Below are positions 32,830 through 43,439 of a DNA stretch of 64,000 bases, piece after piece (the first letter of the stretch is position 1; every line of letters starts with the position of its first letter). The position numbers and the translations under genes were made by a program. Under the pieces are notes generated by a model. It had not been told where the DNA came from. It saw only the letters and a list, made by a program, of their open reading frames with translations, and made no database searches. The DNA is taken from assembly GCA_030323885.1 (NCBI GenBank), contig CM059188.1, positions 110,333,263 to 110,397,262 of the forward strand, read 5' to 3'. Origin of the DNA: Branchipolynoe longqiensis (Eukaryota; Annelida; Polychaeta; Phyllodocida; Polynoidae).

Positions 32830-33110
32830 CTCCCAACCAGACACTCCCCCCCCCCCCCCCCCCCTCCCACCCCCACCCCCGCCCCCTCACCCAGCAGGAG
32901 ACCGGATTCGTGCAGCCACCCTTACGCACACAGCCACTGGGTCTGAAATGCACATGTCGAACAGCGCTGAAGCAGCCTGACTCTGACTCCGACACCCAGA
33001 CAGATATAACATCAGCACCAACTCCCGCGCCCTGCCCACCCGTCCACCCGTCCACCCTTCCACCCGCCCACCCGCCCAGCGGGGGCCGACGCGCCTGTTG
33101 GACACGGCAC
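32830..33110 (+). repeat. C-rich low-complexity tract
   Basis: A 20-bp poly-C run at about 32848-32868, then CCACCCGTCCACCCGTCCAC at about 33040. Open frames here are compositional. Confidence 0.6.
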
Positions 33111-33211
33111 ATTGTTGTTGGGAGGGAAGGTGGGAAGGAGACTGGGGAGAGGGCTAGAGGGAGAGGAGAAGGATGCGAGGAGAGGGGTGAGGATAGAGTG
33201 GGGAGGGGTGC

Positions 33212-33527
33212 GGAGAAGGTGCAGTTTCTGTGATGGGAGGGGGGCGGGGGGTGATCGGAAGATGACGGGGAGGGGAGAGGGGGAGGGAGCGGGGAGAGTG
33301 AGGGGTAGATGTGGAGAGAGATAATATCAATGCGGTAATATCAATGCAATAATATCAATGCATCATATTGTGGAGAAGGTGCAGTTTCTGTGATGGGAGG
33401 GGGGCGGGGGGTGATCGGAAGATGACGGGGAGGGGAGAGGGGGAGGGAGCGGGGAGAGTGAGGGGTAGATGTGGAGAGAGATAATATCAATGCGGTAATA
33501 TCAATGCAATAATATCAATGCATCATA
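33212..33527 (+). repeat. Recent 160-bp tandem duplication
   Basis: GGAGAAGGTGCAGTTTCTGT starts at 33212 and again at 33372. The two copies appear essentially identical through ATATCAATGCATCATAT. The second copy abuts the 3' end of the MADF-like gene and may have removed its original terminus. Confidence 0.85.
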
Positions 33528-34781
33528 TCGTCGTCAGAGAGTCCGGCACGTAGTTTGAGAATGTGGCATGCTCCATAAGGGCCGGTGTTGGAGGCGGCTG
33601 CAGGCCCTTCAGCAGCTCCCCAGACTCATCAATCCACTTCTGGATGGCTGCCAGCAGGTTCACGTCATCTGGGGCTGTCCGCTTCCCCTTTCCCCATTCT
33701 CGCACTGCAGCGGGAGGTGTTGCCGGAACCTCTCCCTCCAGCCCAATCTGGAGATCAGCGCAGACATTCTCGGCAGTGTCGAGATCCCCCTGCGCAGTGT
33801 CTATGGCAGCCATCACCTGCAAGACAAAATCATAAAATAACATAAGTAAAATGGATGCAAATCGATGTTTCAACAAATGAGGTCAACAACAACAAATATC
33901 AACAATAAAGAACATCAAATATATCAAGTAAAATGAATAAATTGATTTCTCCAGATTAATAATGTAAATAAAATATATCGCTTTGTCGCCTTGTCCAGAA
34001 TAATATAGGTTTTACCAGAATGCCCCCGAATGATAAAAGATATTGTACTTACAGTTCTGCAGGGCTTAGGCTGGTGCCTGACGACTGACCACACAAAACC
34101 AAACTTCTGCATGATCCATAGCTCCCTCTCAGTCCGTTCGGGGACTCTGTCGCCGCTTTTCTTTTTGTGCAGCCTCGTGATTTTGTCCCTCAGCGACTTG
34201 GACCACACCTGCAGACCTCTCCATCCGGTTTGACTGGTTCTCCACATCTTCCCTTTCTTGTCAGACCGCCTGTAGTCAGTCATTTTTATGTTCCATATGA
34301 CTGGGTTCTCATTGAGGAAATCCACCACTCTATCCTCCTCGGCTAACTACAGAGAACAGTCATTCTTTTTGGCTCTCTTCTTCTTGCCAGTGGCGAAGCC
34401 GGAGGTGCTAGTGGAGGCTGAGGCGGTGCAGGGAGAGGCGGAGGAGGTGGAGGTGACGGATGATGCATGCGAGCTCCCACAGGAAGCAGGAGATGGAGAG
34501 CTGGCATGGGGCCGCATCTGGCTCTACATCTGGGTCTGCATCTCAAACTCAAACTCCATCTCCATCTCCTTCTCTTCAGGCTGGCTAGATGGAGAGTGGT
34601 GTGATGGAGAGTGGTGTGCTGGAGAGTGGTGTGGTGAGGAGGCCGGTGATGATGCTGGCGATAGTGATGGTGATGGTGATGCTGGCAGAATCTGCTTCTT
34701 CCTGCCTCGCCCACGTCTTAGTCCAATAGTGATAGCAGCCTTGCAGGAAGCTGAAGCTGTGATGTTCTTTTTGGCAGGCAT
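33524..34781 (-). pseudogene. MADF/Myb-SANT-like gene of a DNA transposon, copy 2
   Basis: Begins at an ATG at 34781 (MPAKKNITASASC, then a basic RRGRGRKKQ and Ser/Pro repeats). One frame continues through in-frame TAG codons at about 34524 and 34342 into a MADF-like domain: FLNENPVIWNIKMTDYRR, DKKGKMW, VWSKSLRDKITRLHKK, ERELWIMQKFGFV. The exon then ends PKPCRT at a GTAAGT donor (about 34052), and a TTTGTCTTGCAG acceptor (about 33822) opens the last exon (VMAAIDTAQGDLDTAE, ending at 33524) in frame. The CTCTGTAG before LAEED could itself be an acceptor. MADF proteins bind DNA. PIF/Harbinger transposons carry such a second gene, so I infer that origin. The end is short, beside the 160-bp duplication. 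Confidence 0.65.
33822..34052 (-). other. Probable intron in the MADF-like gene
   Basis: Canonical GTAAGT donor and pyrimidine-rich TTTGTCTTGCAG acceptor. Removing it joins the two exons in phase 0 without a stop. Confidence 0.6.
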
Positions 34782-34794
34782 AAGTAGTATTCAT

Positions 34795-34933
34795 TAACAG
34801 CCCACTGGTGTATGCTGAGACAAGTTATGGGTTCATTTGGCATAAGCAGTATTTTTGAGCATGTTCAAAATTCCTGCCGTATGACAGCGTGTCACTTACA
34901 TCGGCATATGGTTATGCAGTGTGACAGGGCCTT
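34795..34933 (-). mobile_element. Terminus of the MADF-carrying element
   Basis: GGCATAAGTAGTATT, GTATGCTGAGAC, GGCATAAGCAGTATT and CGGCATATGGTTATGCAG are spaced variants of one motif. They lead to GTGTGACAGGGCCTT at 34933, the same end signature as the elements at 51185 and 52578. The opposite terminus was not found and may be lost near 33530. Confidence 0.6.
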
Positions 34934-34940
34934 AATATTA

Positions 34941-35640
34941 AAGGCGCCGCTCACAAACATTTCCATGTAGTTTGATACCAATCTGCGGTAAATATGTGAT
35001 GTATAAGCATTATGCAAGTTTAATTACTAGGAAGTTTTCACACCTTATTATATTCTAAGTCATCTACTGCACTGATCTGTTATTAATTGTTCATCTATTA
35101 TGCAACCGGGCCCATTGTGTTGCCCTCTCCTTGTACATGCTGTAACTTGTCTGGCAGCACTCAATCATTCTACCCTCAATTTATTTTCCATCATATAACT
35201 TGAAAGACAAAAAGTACTCATTTAATTGATTCGGCACATCATCAGAATATTCCCGCTTTTATTATTAGTAAATTAGAAGTGTGTAATACTTTAAACTTCG
35301 GATTCATCTTTGAATTGCACGGAATGTTTAGCGCTTCTTGGCGATGAACTTCTTTTAAATAATTTGAGAATAAAACGCCACTCTTAAACTAAAGTCAAAG
35401 GGCCGTTGAGTCGGATTAATTTGATAAAAGTCAAGAAACAACTTACACTTTGATCTAAGTGCTATTTTTATTTTACATCAATTGTGGAAAAGGTTAAGCG
35501 TAGGTATTCATCTTATCTCCCCTCCCACCCTCCCCCCTCCCCCACCTCTCCGCCTCCTCTCTGAACCCTATTCTCACGGCTGGGGCATGTATGTGGGGAG
35601 GGGGAGAGGGGGGGGCACCCTAAACCTGCAGTCAATAGGA
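34941..35640. other. No gene recognised
   Basis: Mostly AT-rich unique sequence, with a short C-rich stretch (35517-35570) and a G-rich stretch (35595-35620). Confidence 0.4.
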
Positions 35641-35646
35641 ACAGTA

Positions 35647-36232
35647 TGTACAAATAGCCGGATTTTCGGTTCGTATTTATATATTGGCAAAGAACATTAT
35701 TCTTCTCGGGCGACGGAGTGGGGACCAGGATTATGTAACAGAGAAGCAATGGGTGCCCCACTCGCTTTGTGACATAAGCGCCTATGTGGAAATGTGATAA
35801 CACATAGCGACCAAGATTTTGAGGTGATGTTCACACTGAAGAGAGGGTTAATAATTATTGAAATGTTCTCTTCCTGCACCAGAAAGAGTGCATTGAGGGA
35901 GAGAAGCATTGATATATGTTTGTTGTAACTGTCTGCAACTACCTGTTACCATGGACTGTAGGCACTGATTCAAATATACACCATCAATAGTCATGAGGTT
36001 CTGTGTGGGCAGTTGGTAAGGAGTCAGGGTGATAGGTCACCAGTAGGTGAACAGGGGTTGATGCCAATAAGGCATAACCTCTTCACTGTCAATCTTGCAC
36101 GACTTGTCTTCCTTTATTTCTTATGAGTCGTTGAGCGTAATGACAGGTGGGAACTGACAGAGAGTTGTCAGAACACACCTGTGTAGACTAATAATTATTG
36201 GAGTTCAGACGGCCGAGTCCCGACATATTACA
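35647..36232 (+). mobile_element. Solo LTR with AGTA target duplication
   Basis: Starts TGTACAAATAGCCGGATTTT and ends CGACATATTACA (TG...CA). AGTA flanks both sides (35643-35646, 36233-36236). Relatives at 61066-61903 and 15160-16114 carry extra internal sequence. No internal retrovirus-like genes are present in the window. Confidence 0.75.
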
Positions 36233-36474
36233 AGTAGGTTGGCGGGGTATGGATTGGTGCATAATTTCAAATTATGGTTGATTTGTCAGGGGGAGCCAAT
36301 GCACCACCCTGGTGGAGGCATTCGGAACTACTCGCGTCACACAGCTCACTGCGCGCCCATAAACATTCATTCTTAAAGGAGTGCTCGGCTCGGCTTCGGG
36401 GTCCTCTTCGGGGTCCTCCTTGGTCCTTCGAGAATCAGCTTCCTTGGACGGATATACGGCAGATTAAAAAACAC

Positions 36475-37090
36475 TTAAAGCTGCATAGTCCGATGAAACA
36501 TAAAATTGTCAAAACCAAAAACATTGATCTGGAATTGATTCTACATATCTAACTTACATGTTGATGCACTTATTAAGCATTTGTTTCTATATATCAATTA
36601 TCTGGGGTATAACTAGTTATGCTAATATTATTTAGGCTATATGGGCCCTATTGTGATGCGACCGGCTGGGGGGTGGTCGCTGTCCTGCCTCTACTACTCT
36701 GTCTCTTGCTTCGCTGAGATGCGGGCCTCCGCCAATCAGGAGGAAGATTTGCTGGGGAGCCGTTTTGCGGGCGTCGGGCTATCCTCCAATCAGGAGGAAG
36801 ATATGCGAGGGAGGCGACTTCGGGCGGCGCGACACACATTCGGTGTCCAGTCGGCCGGAATTTTGACTTAGTGAGGCAATTTAATAGAACTTATTTAAGC
36901 TAAAGCCTATGGTATCAGAGTTTTGACATGCTTGCCGAAACTAATTTGACATGTTTGCATTTCAAATATCTCAAAACATAAAATCAACAGTACTTACAGC
37001 TAAAGTAAGGTAGATTATAACAATCAGTTTAATATATTCATCTCAGAAAAATTAGAGAAACTCCAAACCATCTGACTACGCAACTTTAAG
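36475..37090 (+). mobile_element. MITE family 1 copy with a GC-rich insertion
   Basis: Ends TTAAAGCTGCATAGTCCGAT and CATCTGACTACGCAACTTTAA are both present. About 270 bp of foreign DNA (about 36600-36870) separates the two halves. The insert has two CCAATCAGGAGGAAGAT repeats about 63 bp apart and is much richer in G and C than the MITE. Confidence 0.8.
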
Positions 37091-37187
37091 ACAATTTTAA
37101 TCCATAATTAATCAAAATAATCCCATTTCTCCCAATCTTACTGTGTCTGGCTCCCTCTGTCCCTATCAGGTGGGGGGCTGGTGTGGG

Positions 37188-37345
37188 GATGTTGGGGGGG
37201 GGGGGGGGGCTGGTGTGAGGGGGGGGGGCTGGTCGGGAGAGACTGGGGGGGGGGGGCGTAGCGCATTGATTAGGGCACTCGAAGCCGGAATAGCTTGGCG
37301 ACAGCGAATGTGGAGGGGGGGGGGGGGGGCTTCGGGGAGGGGGGA
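37188..37345 (+). repeat. Poly-G tracts
   Basis: Several runs of 8-13 G between short spacers (about 37194, 37220, 37247, 37317). G-quadruplex-prone. Confidence 0.75.
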
Positions 37346-37497
37346 GATAAATCCATCACGTTTCGGTGTTTAATATACGAAGTTCCGACACCAAAATCAC
37401 CGATCCACATGATGGAAGACCACTAATTGAGGAAGCAAACCTAAATAGGGGGGGCTTTGTTTTTATGTGTTTAAAAATGTTTTAATGTGTCCTTTTA

Positions 37498-38240
37498 ATG
37501 ATTGATTGATTGATTGATTGATTGGTGGTTGCTTTACGCTATGTCGGCAGCATAGGCCATATTCACAGCGAGAAATGTTTGTCTTTTGTTCAAACCATCG
37601 CTTTTACATGTAAAAGTAGACAATCAATTATGTGCCAATAGACACTCATTAAATTAGAAAGCTCACAATCATATATTTGTGGTCAAGGGAAACAAATTCC
37701 CTCAGAAAAAGAAAAGTTTTATTAATAATTGATAGAATCTATTTAGTAAACTATAAGAGGTGTTACAGTCCAGCTGCCCTCAAAAAGGCTAAAATGTTTT
37801 CCTGTTTTACCTTAGTAAAAAGTCATGCATACTGTCTGCAGTGTAGAACTGTTGGCGCAGGGCCAACAAATCAACGCAACTTAGTAAAATGTGTTTGAGT
37901 GTCAGCAGGGACTGACACCCAATACATTCAGGGGGAGGTTCCCCCATGAGCAGAAAAGCATGTGTAAGCCATGAGTGGCCAATACGGCAGCGGCTAAGGA
38001 CCATTTGGTCCCGCCGACCTCCCGCATGAGTCTGTGGTGGCTTTCCCACAGATGGTTCAATTTCTTTAAGTTTATTAATGTTTTCATCCCACTCATGTTG
38101 CCATTTGGATTTTATGTGGGTGGCTATTAGTGGTTTCAGATCAGAGTGAGGGATCAGACACGGTTCAAGATCCCAGTTCAGGGCCTTCTTCGCAGCCCGA
38201 TCAGCTCGTTCGTTTCCTTGTATGCCGGCATTCCTTTTAA
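37498..38240 (-). pseudogene. 3' end of an I-superfamily-like LINE with RNase H
   Basis: Minus-strand frame: GIQGNERADRAAKKALNWD (end of the LINE RNase H domain), then KSKWQHEWDE, LSRCRIGHSWLTHAFLLMGE and PECIGCQSLLTLKHILLSC, the usual C-terminal Cys/His segment of I/Jockey-like LINEs. The frame ends at 37807. A 3' untranslated region follows, with a tail of ATTG repeats at 37498-37525. The element is 5'-truncated where MITE family 3 begins. The same 3' region recurs at 41345-41690. Confidence 0.8.
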
Positions 38241-38244
38241 TGAA

Positions 38245-38493
38245 TATATGAAGAGTTCAGATGCAAAACCCTGTAAACGCCAATCGACAAATAGAGATAA
38301 ACAGTGGAATGAAACTATCAAACAATAAAATTCCTTTAATTCCTATTTTGTTAGTTCATTGCTCCATAATCAGTTCATCATAAGCAAAGTGGAATTAGTG
38401 AGGATTAAAATTACCTTGAGGTAAAAAATCTGTTATTTTAATTAAATGTTTGTATTGGCATTTACGTGGTTTTGCGCAGGAACTCTTCATATA
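38245..38493. mobile_element. MITE family 3, full copy
   Basis: Inverted termini of about 38 bp: TATATGAAGAGTTCAGATGC at the left, and the inverse (ATTTACGTGGTTTTGCGCAG, then AACTCTTCATATA) at the right, around 170 bp of AT-rich interior. A left-end fragment lies at 39022-39060. Confidence 0.8.
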
Positions 38494-38534
38494 TATATAT
38501 ATAAATATATATATATAGCAAATATATATATACA

Positions 38535-38714
38535 CAGTAAAACCTTTCTATACCGACTCCCTCCACAGATCGACCCCCCTCTATATCGATCGATAAATTT
38601 GGATCCCAAAAATACCATTGTAAGGATATTCTAACTCTCTAAGCGGACCACCTCCGTAAATGGACCACTTAAAGTGGGTCCCATGGTCACTCGATTTAGA
38701 GAGGTTTTACTGTA
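38535..38714. mobile_element. MITE family 2 copy
   Basis: CAGTAAAACCTTTCTATACC at the left; GATTTAGAGAGGTTTTACTG at the right. Same family as 14816-14975 and 7181-8098. Confidence 0.8.
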
Positions 38715-38856
38715 TTTATTTTTACTTCAGTAGAATCAGTAGCAATATTACTTGAAATTTATGAACAAGGGCATGTGCTAGGATATTGAGGAGTTAATAC
38801 ATGTGTTAAGGCGAGGTGGGTGACTGAGGTCTTATTAAATATATTGAGAAATAGCA

Positions 38857-39021
38857 TATGTGATGTATAACGCATTATACGAGTATAAATGCAAGGGAAA
38901 CATATACTTTATATATCTATTGATCTGTGGCGCATTTGCGGAGAGTGCCCCCAGCTGTCGGGTAATTGGTGGGTGGGCCCCTGTCGAACCATACACAGTG
39001 GAGGAATTAATTAATTACCTA
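38857..39021 (+). repeat. TATA-containing terminal-like repeat, family 2
   Basis: GATGTATAACGCATTATACG, GAGTATAAATGCAAGGG, then GGAGGAATTAATTAATTACC. It matches the minus-strand repeat at 10413-10576 throughout. Confidence 0.55.
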
Positions 39022-39279
39022 TATATGAAGAGTTCAGGCGCAAAACCACGTAAACGCCACTCCAACAATCCAGCTGGTTTCCCAGTGGGACAGCACTATA
39101 AAGTCGCCATGAGTGCGCACTATCCTGAGTGGGATACCAGGTCATGGTGCCGGCGGCCTGGTTTCCCAGTGGGACAGCACTATAATGTCGCCATGAGTGC
39201 GCACTGTCACAAGTCGGTACCCATCCTGATATGACCTTAGATGTTGCTAGGACGTAAAACAACAACAAACAAACAAATC
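39022..39279 (+). repeat. MITE 3 fragment followed by a SINE with internal duplication
   Basis: 39022-39060 is the left terminus of MITE 3. 39070-39279 is the SINE distal body, in which the CCCAGTGGGACAGCACTATA segment is present twice, about 85 bp apart. Confidence 0.75.
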
Positions 39280-39299
39280 ATGCTGTCGGTCACGATGTG

Positions 39300-39545
39300 A
39301 CAAAGACTGCTTTCATTACTTGACTGTCGCTCTCCATTTAGCTCTCTGCCATGAGAGTTGCTTCCATGAGTCGGTCTTAATGTCTCCCAGCTTCAGGTTT
39401 CTCTTGGTGGTATCCTTGAACTGGAGACGAAGCTTTTTCTCATGAAAGCTGCCTGCAAAAGTGTTGAAGTGCTGCTGGCTTTTGCAAGTTACCAGCGGCA
39501 CTCACTCGGGGAGTAAATAAAGGTTTCACACCGGCAAGAACATGT
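39300..39545 (-). pseudogene. C-terminal fragment of a LINE ORF2
   Basis: Minus-strand frame reading KSQQHFNTFAGSFHEKKL, LQFKDTTKRNLKLGDIKT and WKQLSWQRAKWRATVK. The KxxLKxxL...W..LAxDRxxWR pattern is familiar from the end of LINE ORF2 proteins in invertebrates (family knowledge, not searched). No upstream RT remains. Confidence 0.6.
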
Positions 39546-40581
39546 CAAGACAGGCGCAACACTATTTGTCCCTGCAGTGGCTGGTCGGGAGATGTTGGGA
39601 GTTCCATACATTAACCGCCCTTAATGCTGCCACAGTGACATGGTTTTCTGTTTAGGGTTTGCTCCCTTAGCCTTCCATTCTGTCAAGAACCTGTACCACA
39701 AGGCAGTGGTTTACAACTCTGCAGGGCAGGGGCGTCAAACTCCCTGAGGTATTGCTATACCTGCAACACCTGCATACTCAATTGCTCAATAATCATTATA
39801 TCACTGGGATTAGTAAGAATTGGGGAGTTGGATATGGGTGGCCCCCTTCATGCCACACACACTGACAGAATTTGTGCCTCAGATATATTTATGTAGATAT
39901 ATATCATATATATATATTTATATATATATATATGCATTTGGGGATGGGGCGATTATTTGTGGACGGCAGGGAGGGGCCGCTATCTACAGCCCACACGTGA
40001 GGACTGCCGCTGTGTTCGTTGCCAGGGGGCGTGGGAGAGTGGGTGGGTGAGTGGGCGGGCGGGCGAGCTGGTGGAGGAGGATGGGTGGGCGCGAGGGTGG
40101 GTGGGTGGGAGGACTCTTTCATTTAGTATGGAATAAATTGAGTCCAAGAGTCACTTATATAAGTGGTCATAGCCGATCGATCGTGTGGCGTGCTGTTAAA
40201 CTGAGCAGATCGCTGCTCGCCGGCAGGAAGCGCTGTCAGTTGCTATTAACTGGGGTCGCAGCGGTGGCGGGCCGACGGCGGTGTGTGTGTGGGGGTGTGT
40301 GGGGGGGGGGGGGAGCTGACACGGTGAGGGCATTCTCTCCATCATTGCCCCACGCCCCGTTTTATATTAGTTATGTTATCATACATATCAAGGTATGCAA
40401 TGCCTCGAGGCCCTTATCAGACCCACCCCACCGCTGTGTATAAATACAGCACAGTCACTGATGGCATGATGGTATCATCAGGGTGTTGTTAGGAAGTGTA
40501 TTTAATCACAGAGCAAGGTAGTGCTCGCATTATTTGTGTGGTAAGTGTTTATTCTTTAGAACATTCCCCCTCTTCCTCTTT
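39546..40581. other. No gene recognised; G-rich stretch and a possible promoter
   Basis: G-rich repeat at 40020-40110 and a poly-G run at about 40300. A TGTATAAATACAGC TATA-like motif at about 40436 is followed about 100 bp later by GTGGTAAGTG, which could be a splice donor. No exon can be supported. Confidence 0.35.
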
Positions 40582-40916
40582 CCGGGGGCTGTGGCCAAAT
40601 AGGTAGAGCGTGGGCTTCATGTGCGGGATATCTGAAGTTTGGTGCCCAGTCGAGTCAAACCGATGACTTATAAAATTGATACTTGTCACTTACTAGCCTG
40701 GCGCTCGGCATTAATAGGATAGTGCAAGGACTGGTCAGCTCAGTGTCAGAATAATCTGACTGGGTGGGATATCAGGTCATGGTGTGGGAAACCTGATTTC
40801 CAAGTGGGGCAGCACTATAATGTTGTCATTAGTGCGCACTGTCACAAGTTGGTACCCATCCTGATATGACCTTAGATGGTGCAAGGACCTAGAACTCCAG
40901 CACCCAACCAACCCCT
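40582..40916 (+). repeat. SINE, head type 2
   Basis: CCGGGGGCTGTGGCCAAATA head, full body, and tail CACCCAACCAACC. Confidence 0.85.
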
Positions 40917-41344
40917 TTTCCTATCTCAGTGCCGGGGCACTCCTGTAGGGGTCACTGACACTATCTGTTACGCATGCAGCTATAAATAGATTGAAGCCAG
41001 GTACATACATATATATATTGGTTGTGTAGGCAGTGTCAACTGGCCAGAGGCACGAGTAGAATAGCAGGCGTGATGTGACCTTGGGTGATAAAGGTCAGCA
41101 TTTTAGTATGGTGCCAGTGGTGTAGTGTTGGGACGCTGCCCTTTCAGCGTCCTGCAACATTGGCCGAATGAGAAGAATATTTTGTTCGGTGATGCCGTCT
41201 GTGGAGTGTCATGTATATTAGAAGTCACTCACGATTAATGTTTTTCCTTTGTTTGTTCTACTCATTTTCTGATTAGTAATATATAGTATAACAATTGTTG
41301 CGTGGTCTGTAAACATATGGGTCAAGGAAAGTTCATCCATTCTC
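40917..41344. other. No gene recognised
   Basis: Unique-looking sequence with a short TATATA run. Confidence 0.4.
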
Positions 41345-41690
41345 GGTTTGATTGATTGACTGGTGGTTTCTTTGCGCTATGTCGGTAGCAGAGGTCATAT
41401 TCATAGCCAGAAGTGTATGTTTTTTTTGTATTCAACAATTGCTTTTACACAGAATTCAAGAGCATACAATCAAAAGACACATGAATTCAAAAGCTCACAA
41501 TTATATCATTTGTGGCCAAGAATATCAAATTCTAGATACAAATTAATGGTTCCATTCTTCATAAATTTATATAAAAGAATTGGTGTAATAAACAATATGA
41601 GGTGGTACAGACCCGCTGTCCTCAAAAAGGTAAACTGTCTTCTTGTTTTATGCATGCTGTCTGGAGCATAAAGTTGTTGGCGCAGGTCCA
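41345..41690 (-). repeat. 3' end of the I-like LINE, second copy
   Basis: GATTGATTGACTGGTGGTTT through GTTGTTGGCGCAGGTCC matches the 3' UTR and extreme C-terminus of the LINE at 37498-38240. The ATTG tail is shorter. Confidence 0.75.
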
Positions 41691-41978
41691 TCCCAGGGGA
41701 TCCATCCTAGCCATTGGCCGACTATATTGCCACCTTGATGGAATCGACAATCCCCGATGCATGTCCTTGCATTCAATATCTTGCATAGTGAAGTGGGTGT
41801 AGCCTAGTACATACAGCAAGATCGAACAGGACCCTCAGATGCGCCATAGCCTAGGTAGAGACACATTGGGTTGTGGACAATTTATTTCAGCTATAGTTAG
41901 CTGACACTCGCATCTGACCTCAACTGATACTGGGATACCAAACCCTCAATTGCTCATTCACCACCTTACCAGTTGGGC

Positions 41979-42309
41979 CAGACGGGATGGCTGAATGAGT
42001 TGATTATCCGTCTCCCACTTTGGTAGATCGTGGGATTTGACCCTGGTCGAGTCAAACCAATGACCTAAAAATTGATACTTGTTGCTTCCTAGCCAGGCAC
42101 TCGGCATTATTAGGAGAAGGCGAGGACTGGTTGGCTCGGTGTCAGCAAAATGTGACTGAGTGGGATATCGGGTCATGCTGCTTGTGGCTTGATAGCCCAG
42201 TGGGTCAGCACTATAGAGTCGCAATAAGTGCACACTGTCACAAGTCAGTACCCGTCTTGATATGACCTTAGATGTCGCCAGGGTGTAAAACTCCAGCAAC
42301 CAACCAGCC
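41979..42309 (+). repeat. SINE, head type 1
   Basis: Head CCAGACGGGATGGCTGAATG, body, and tail AACTCCAGCAACCAACCAGC. Confidence 0.88.
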
Positions 42310-42494
42310 TTAATAACACTTTATTACAACCCCTGAGGAGCCTCCAGCTACAAGTCTCTACCAAGCACCGAGTGTACACACAAGGAGAGCTCATCAGACA
42401 CAGTCAATACTATTTTTATATCTATATATATTTTGTAGTTTTGATAAAGGCTGAACTTGTAGAAGCTTTCTTTGAATTCCGATATATATACATA

Positions 42495-43160
42495 TACATG
42501 TATTTGGACTGTTTGTAAATGCTGACTTTACAGAGGTTCTGCTTTAATTCCTAAATCCATACCTATGTTTTATTTATAGTGTTTATAAGTGCAAACTATG
42601 AAGGAGAACTGCTTTAATTCCTATATTCATATCTATATTTTATTTATAGTGTTTATAAATGCTGACTTTACCTAAGTGCTGCTTTAATTCCTATATTCAT
42701 ACCTATATTTTATTTCTAGTGTTTATAAATGCCGACTTTACAGGGGCGCTGCTTTAATTCCTATATTCACACCTATATTTTATTCATAGCATTTATGAAT
42801 GCTGACTTTACACGGGTGTTGCTTTAATTCCTAAAAAATTGTTTTATTCAACAACGCCACTAGAGCACATTGATTTTCATCATCGGCTATTGGACGTCAA
42901 ACATATGATCATTCTGACATATTTCTTTAGGAGGAAAACCACTGCCGCCACATAGCTTACTCTTTCCGATAAACAGCGAGGAGTCTTTTATATGCACTTT
43001 CACACAGACAAGGACAGCCCATACCACAGACTTTGATGAACCAGTTGTGGACCACTGGTTGCTGTAATTCCTATATTCATACCTATATTCTATTTGTAGT
43101 CTATATCAGTGCTGGTATTACAAAGGTGCTGCCATTACAAAGGTGCTGCTTTAATATTGT
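42495..43160 (+). repeat. 70-bp satellite with an insertion
   Basis: GCTTTAATTCCT recurs at 42541, 42611, 42681, 42751 and 42821, an exact 70-bp period. A diverged unit follows at 43065-43160. Between them, 42840-43064 is a different repeat with the AGTCTTTTATATGCAC, CATACCACAGACTTTGATGA and ACCACTGG motifs. Confidence 0.85.
42840..43064 (+). repeat. Probable mollusc-type dispersed repeat
   Basis: Contains GAGTCTTTTATATGCACTTT, GGACAGCCCATACCACAGAC and GTTGTGGACCACTGGTTG. I recall closely similar strings as abundant in mollusc genomes, but cannot verify it here. It is inserted within the 70-bp array. Confidence 0.45.
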
Positions 43161-43439
43161 TGCGTCACTAAGCATCTGAAAGCTGTGTGCATGCAAACCA
43201 AGGTTGCCAACCAAGCGGTGGCCAAGTAGGTCCCTCCTCCTTCTCCCTGCCGACCCGCAGCTTCGAGACAAACACAACTGCCACCAACAAGGGCCCGCCC
43301 GCCTCATTGACGGGCACTAAGTGTATATGGGTGTTTTTTCATGACACCATTAAGTTCTATCCAGAGATAGAGAGTGTGCGCGTGTAGGGTGTGGCTTGTG
43401 TGGCTTGTGTGGGGTGCAGTGTCTGTGTGTGTGTGGGCG

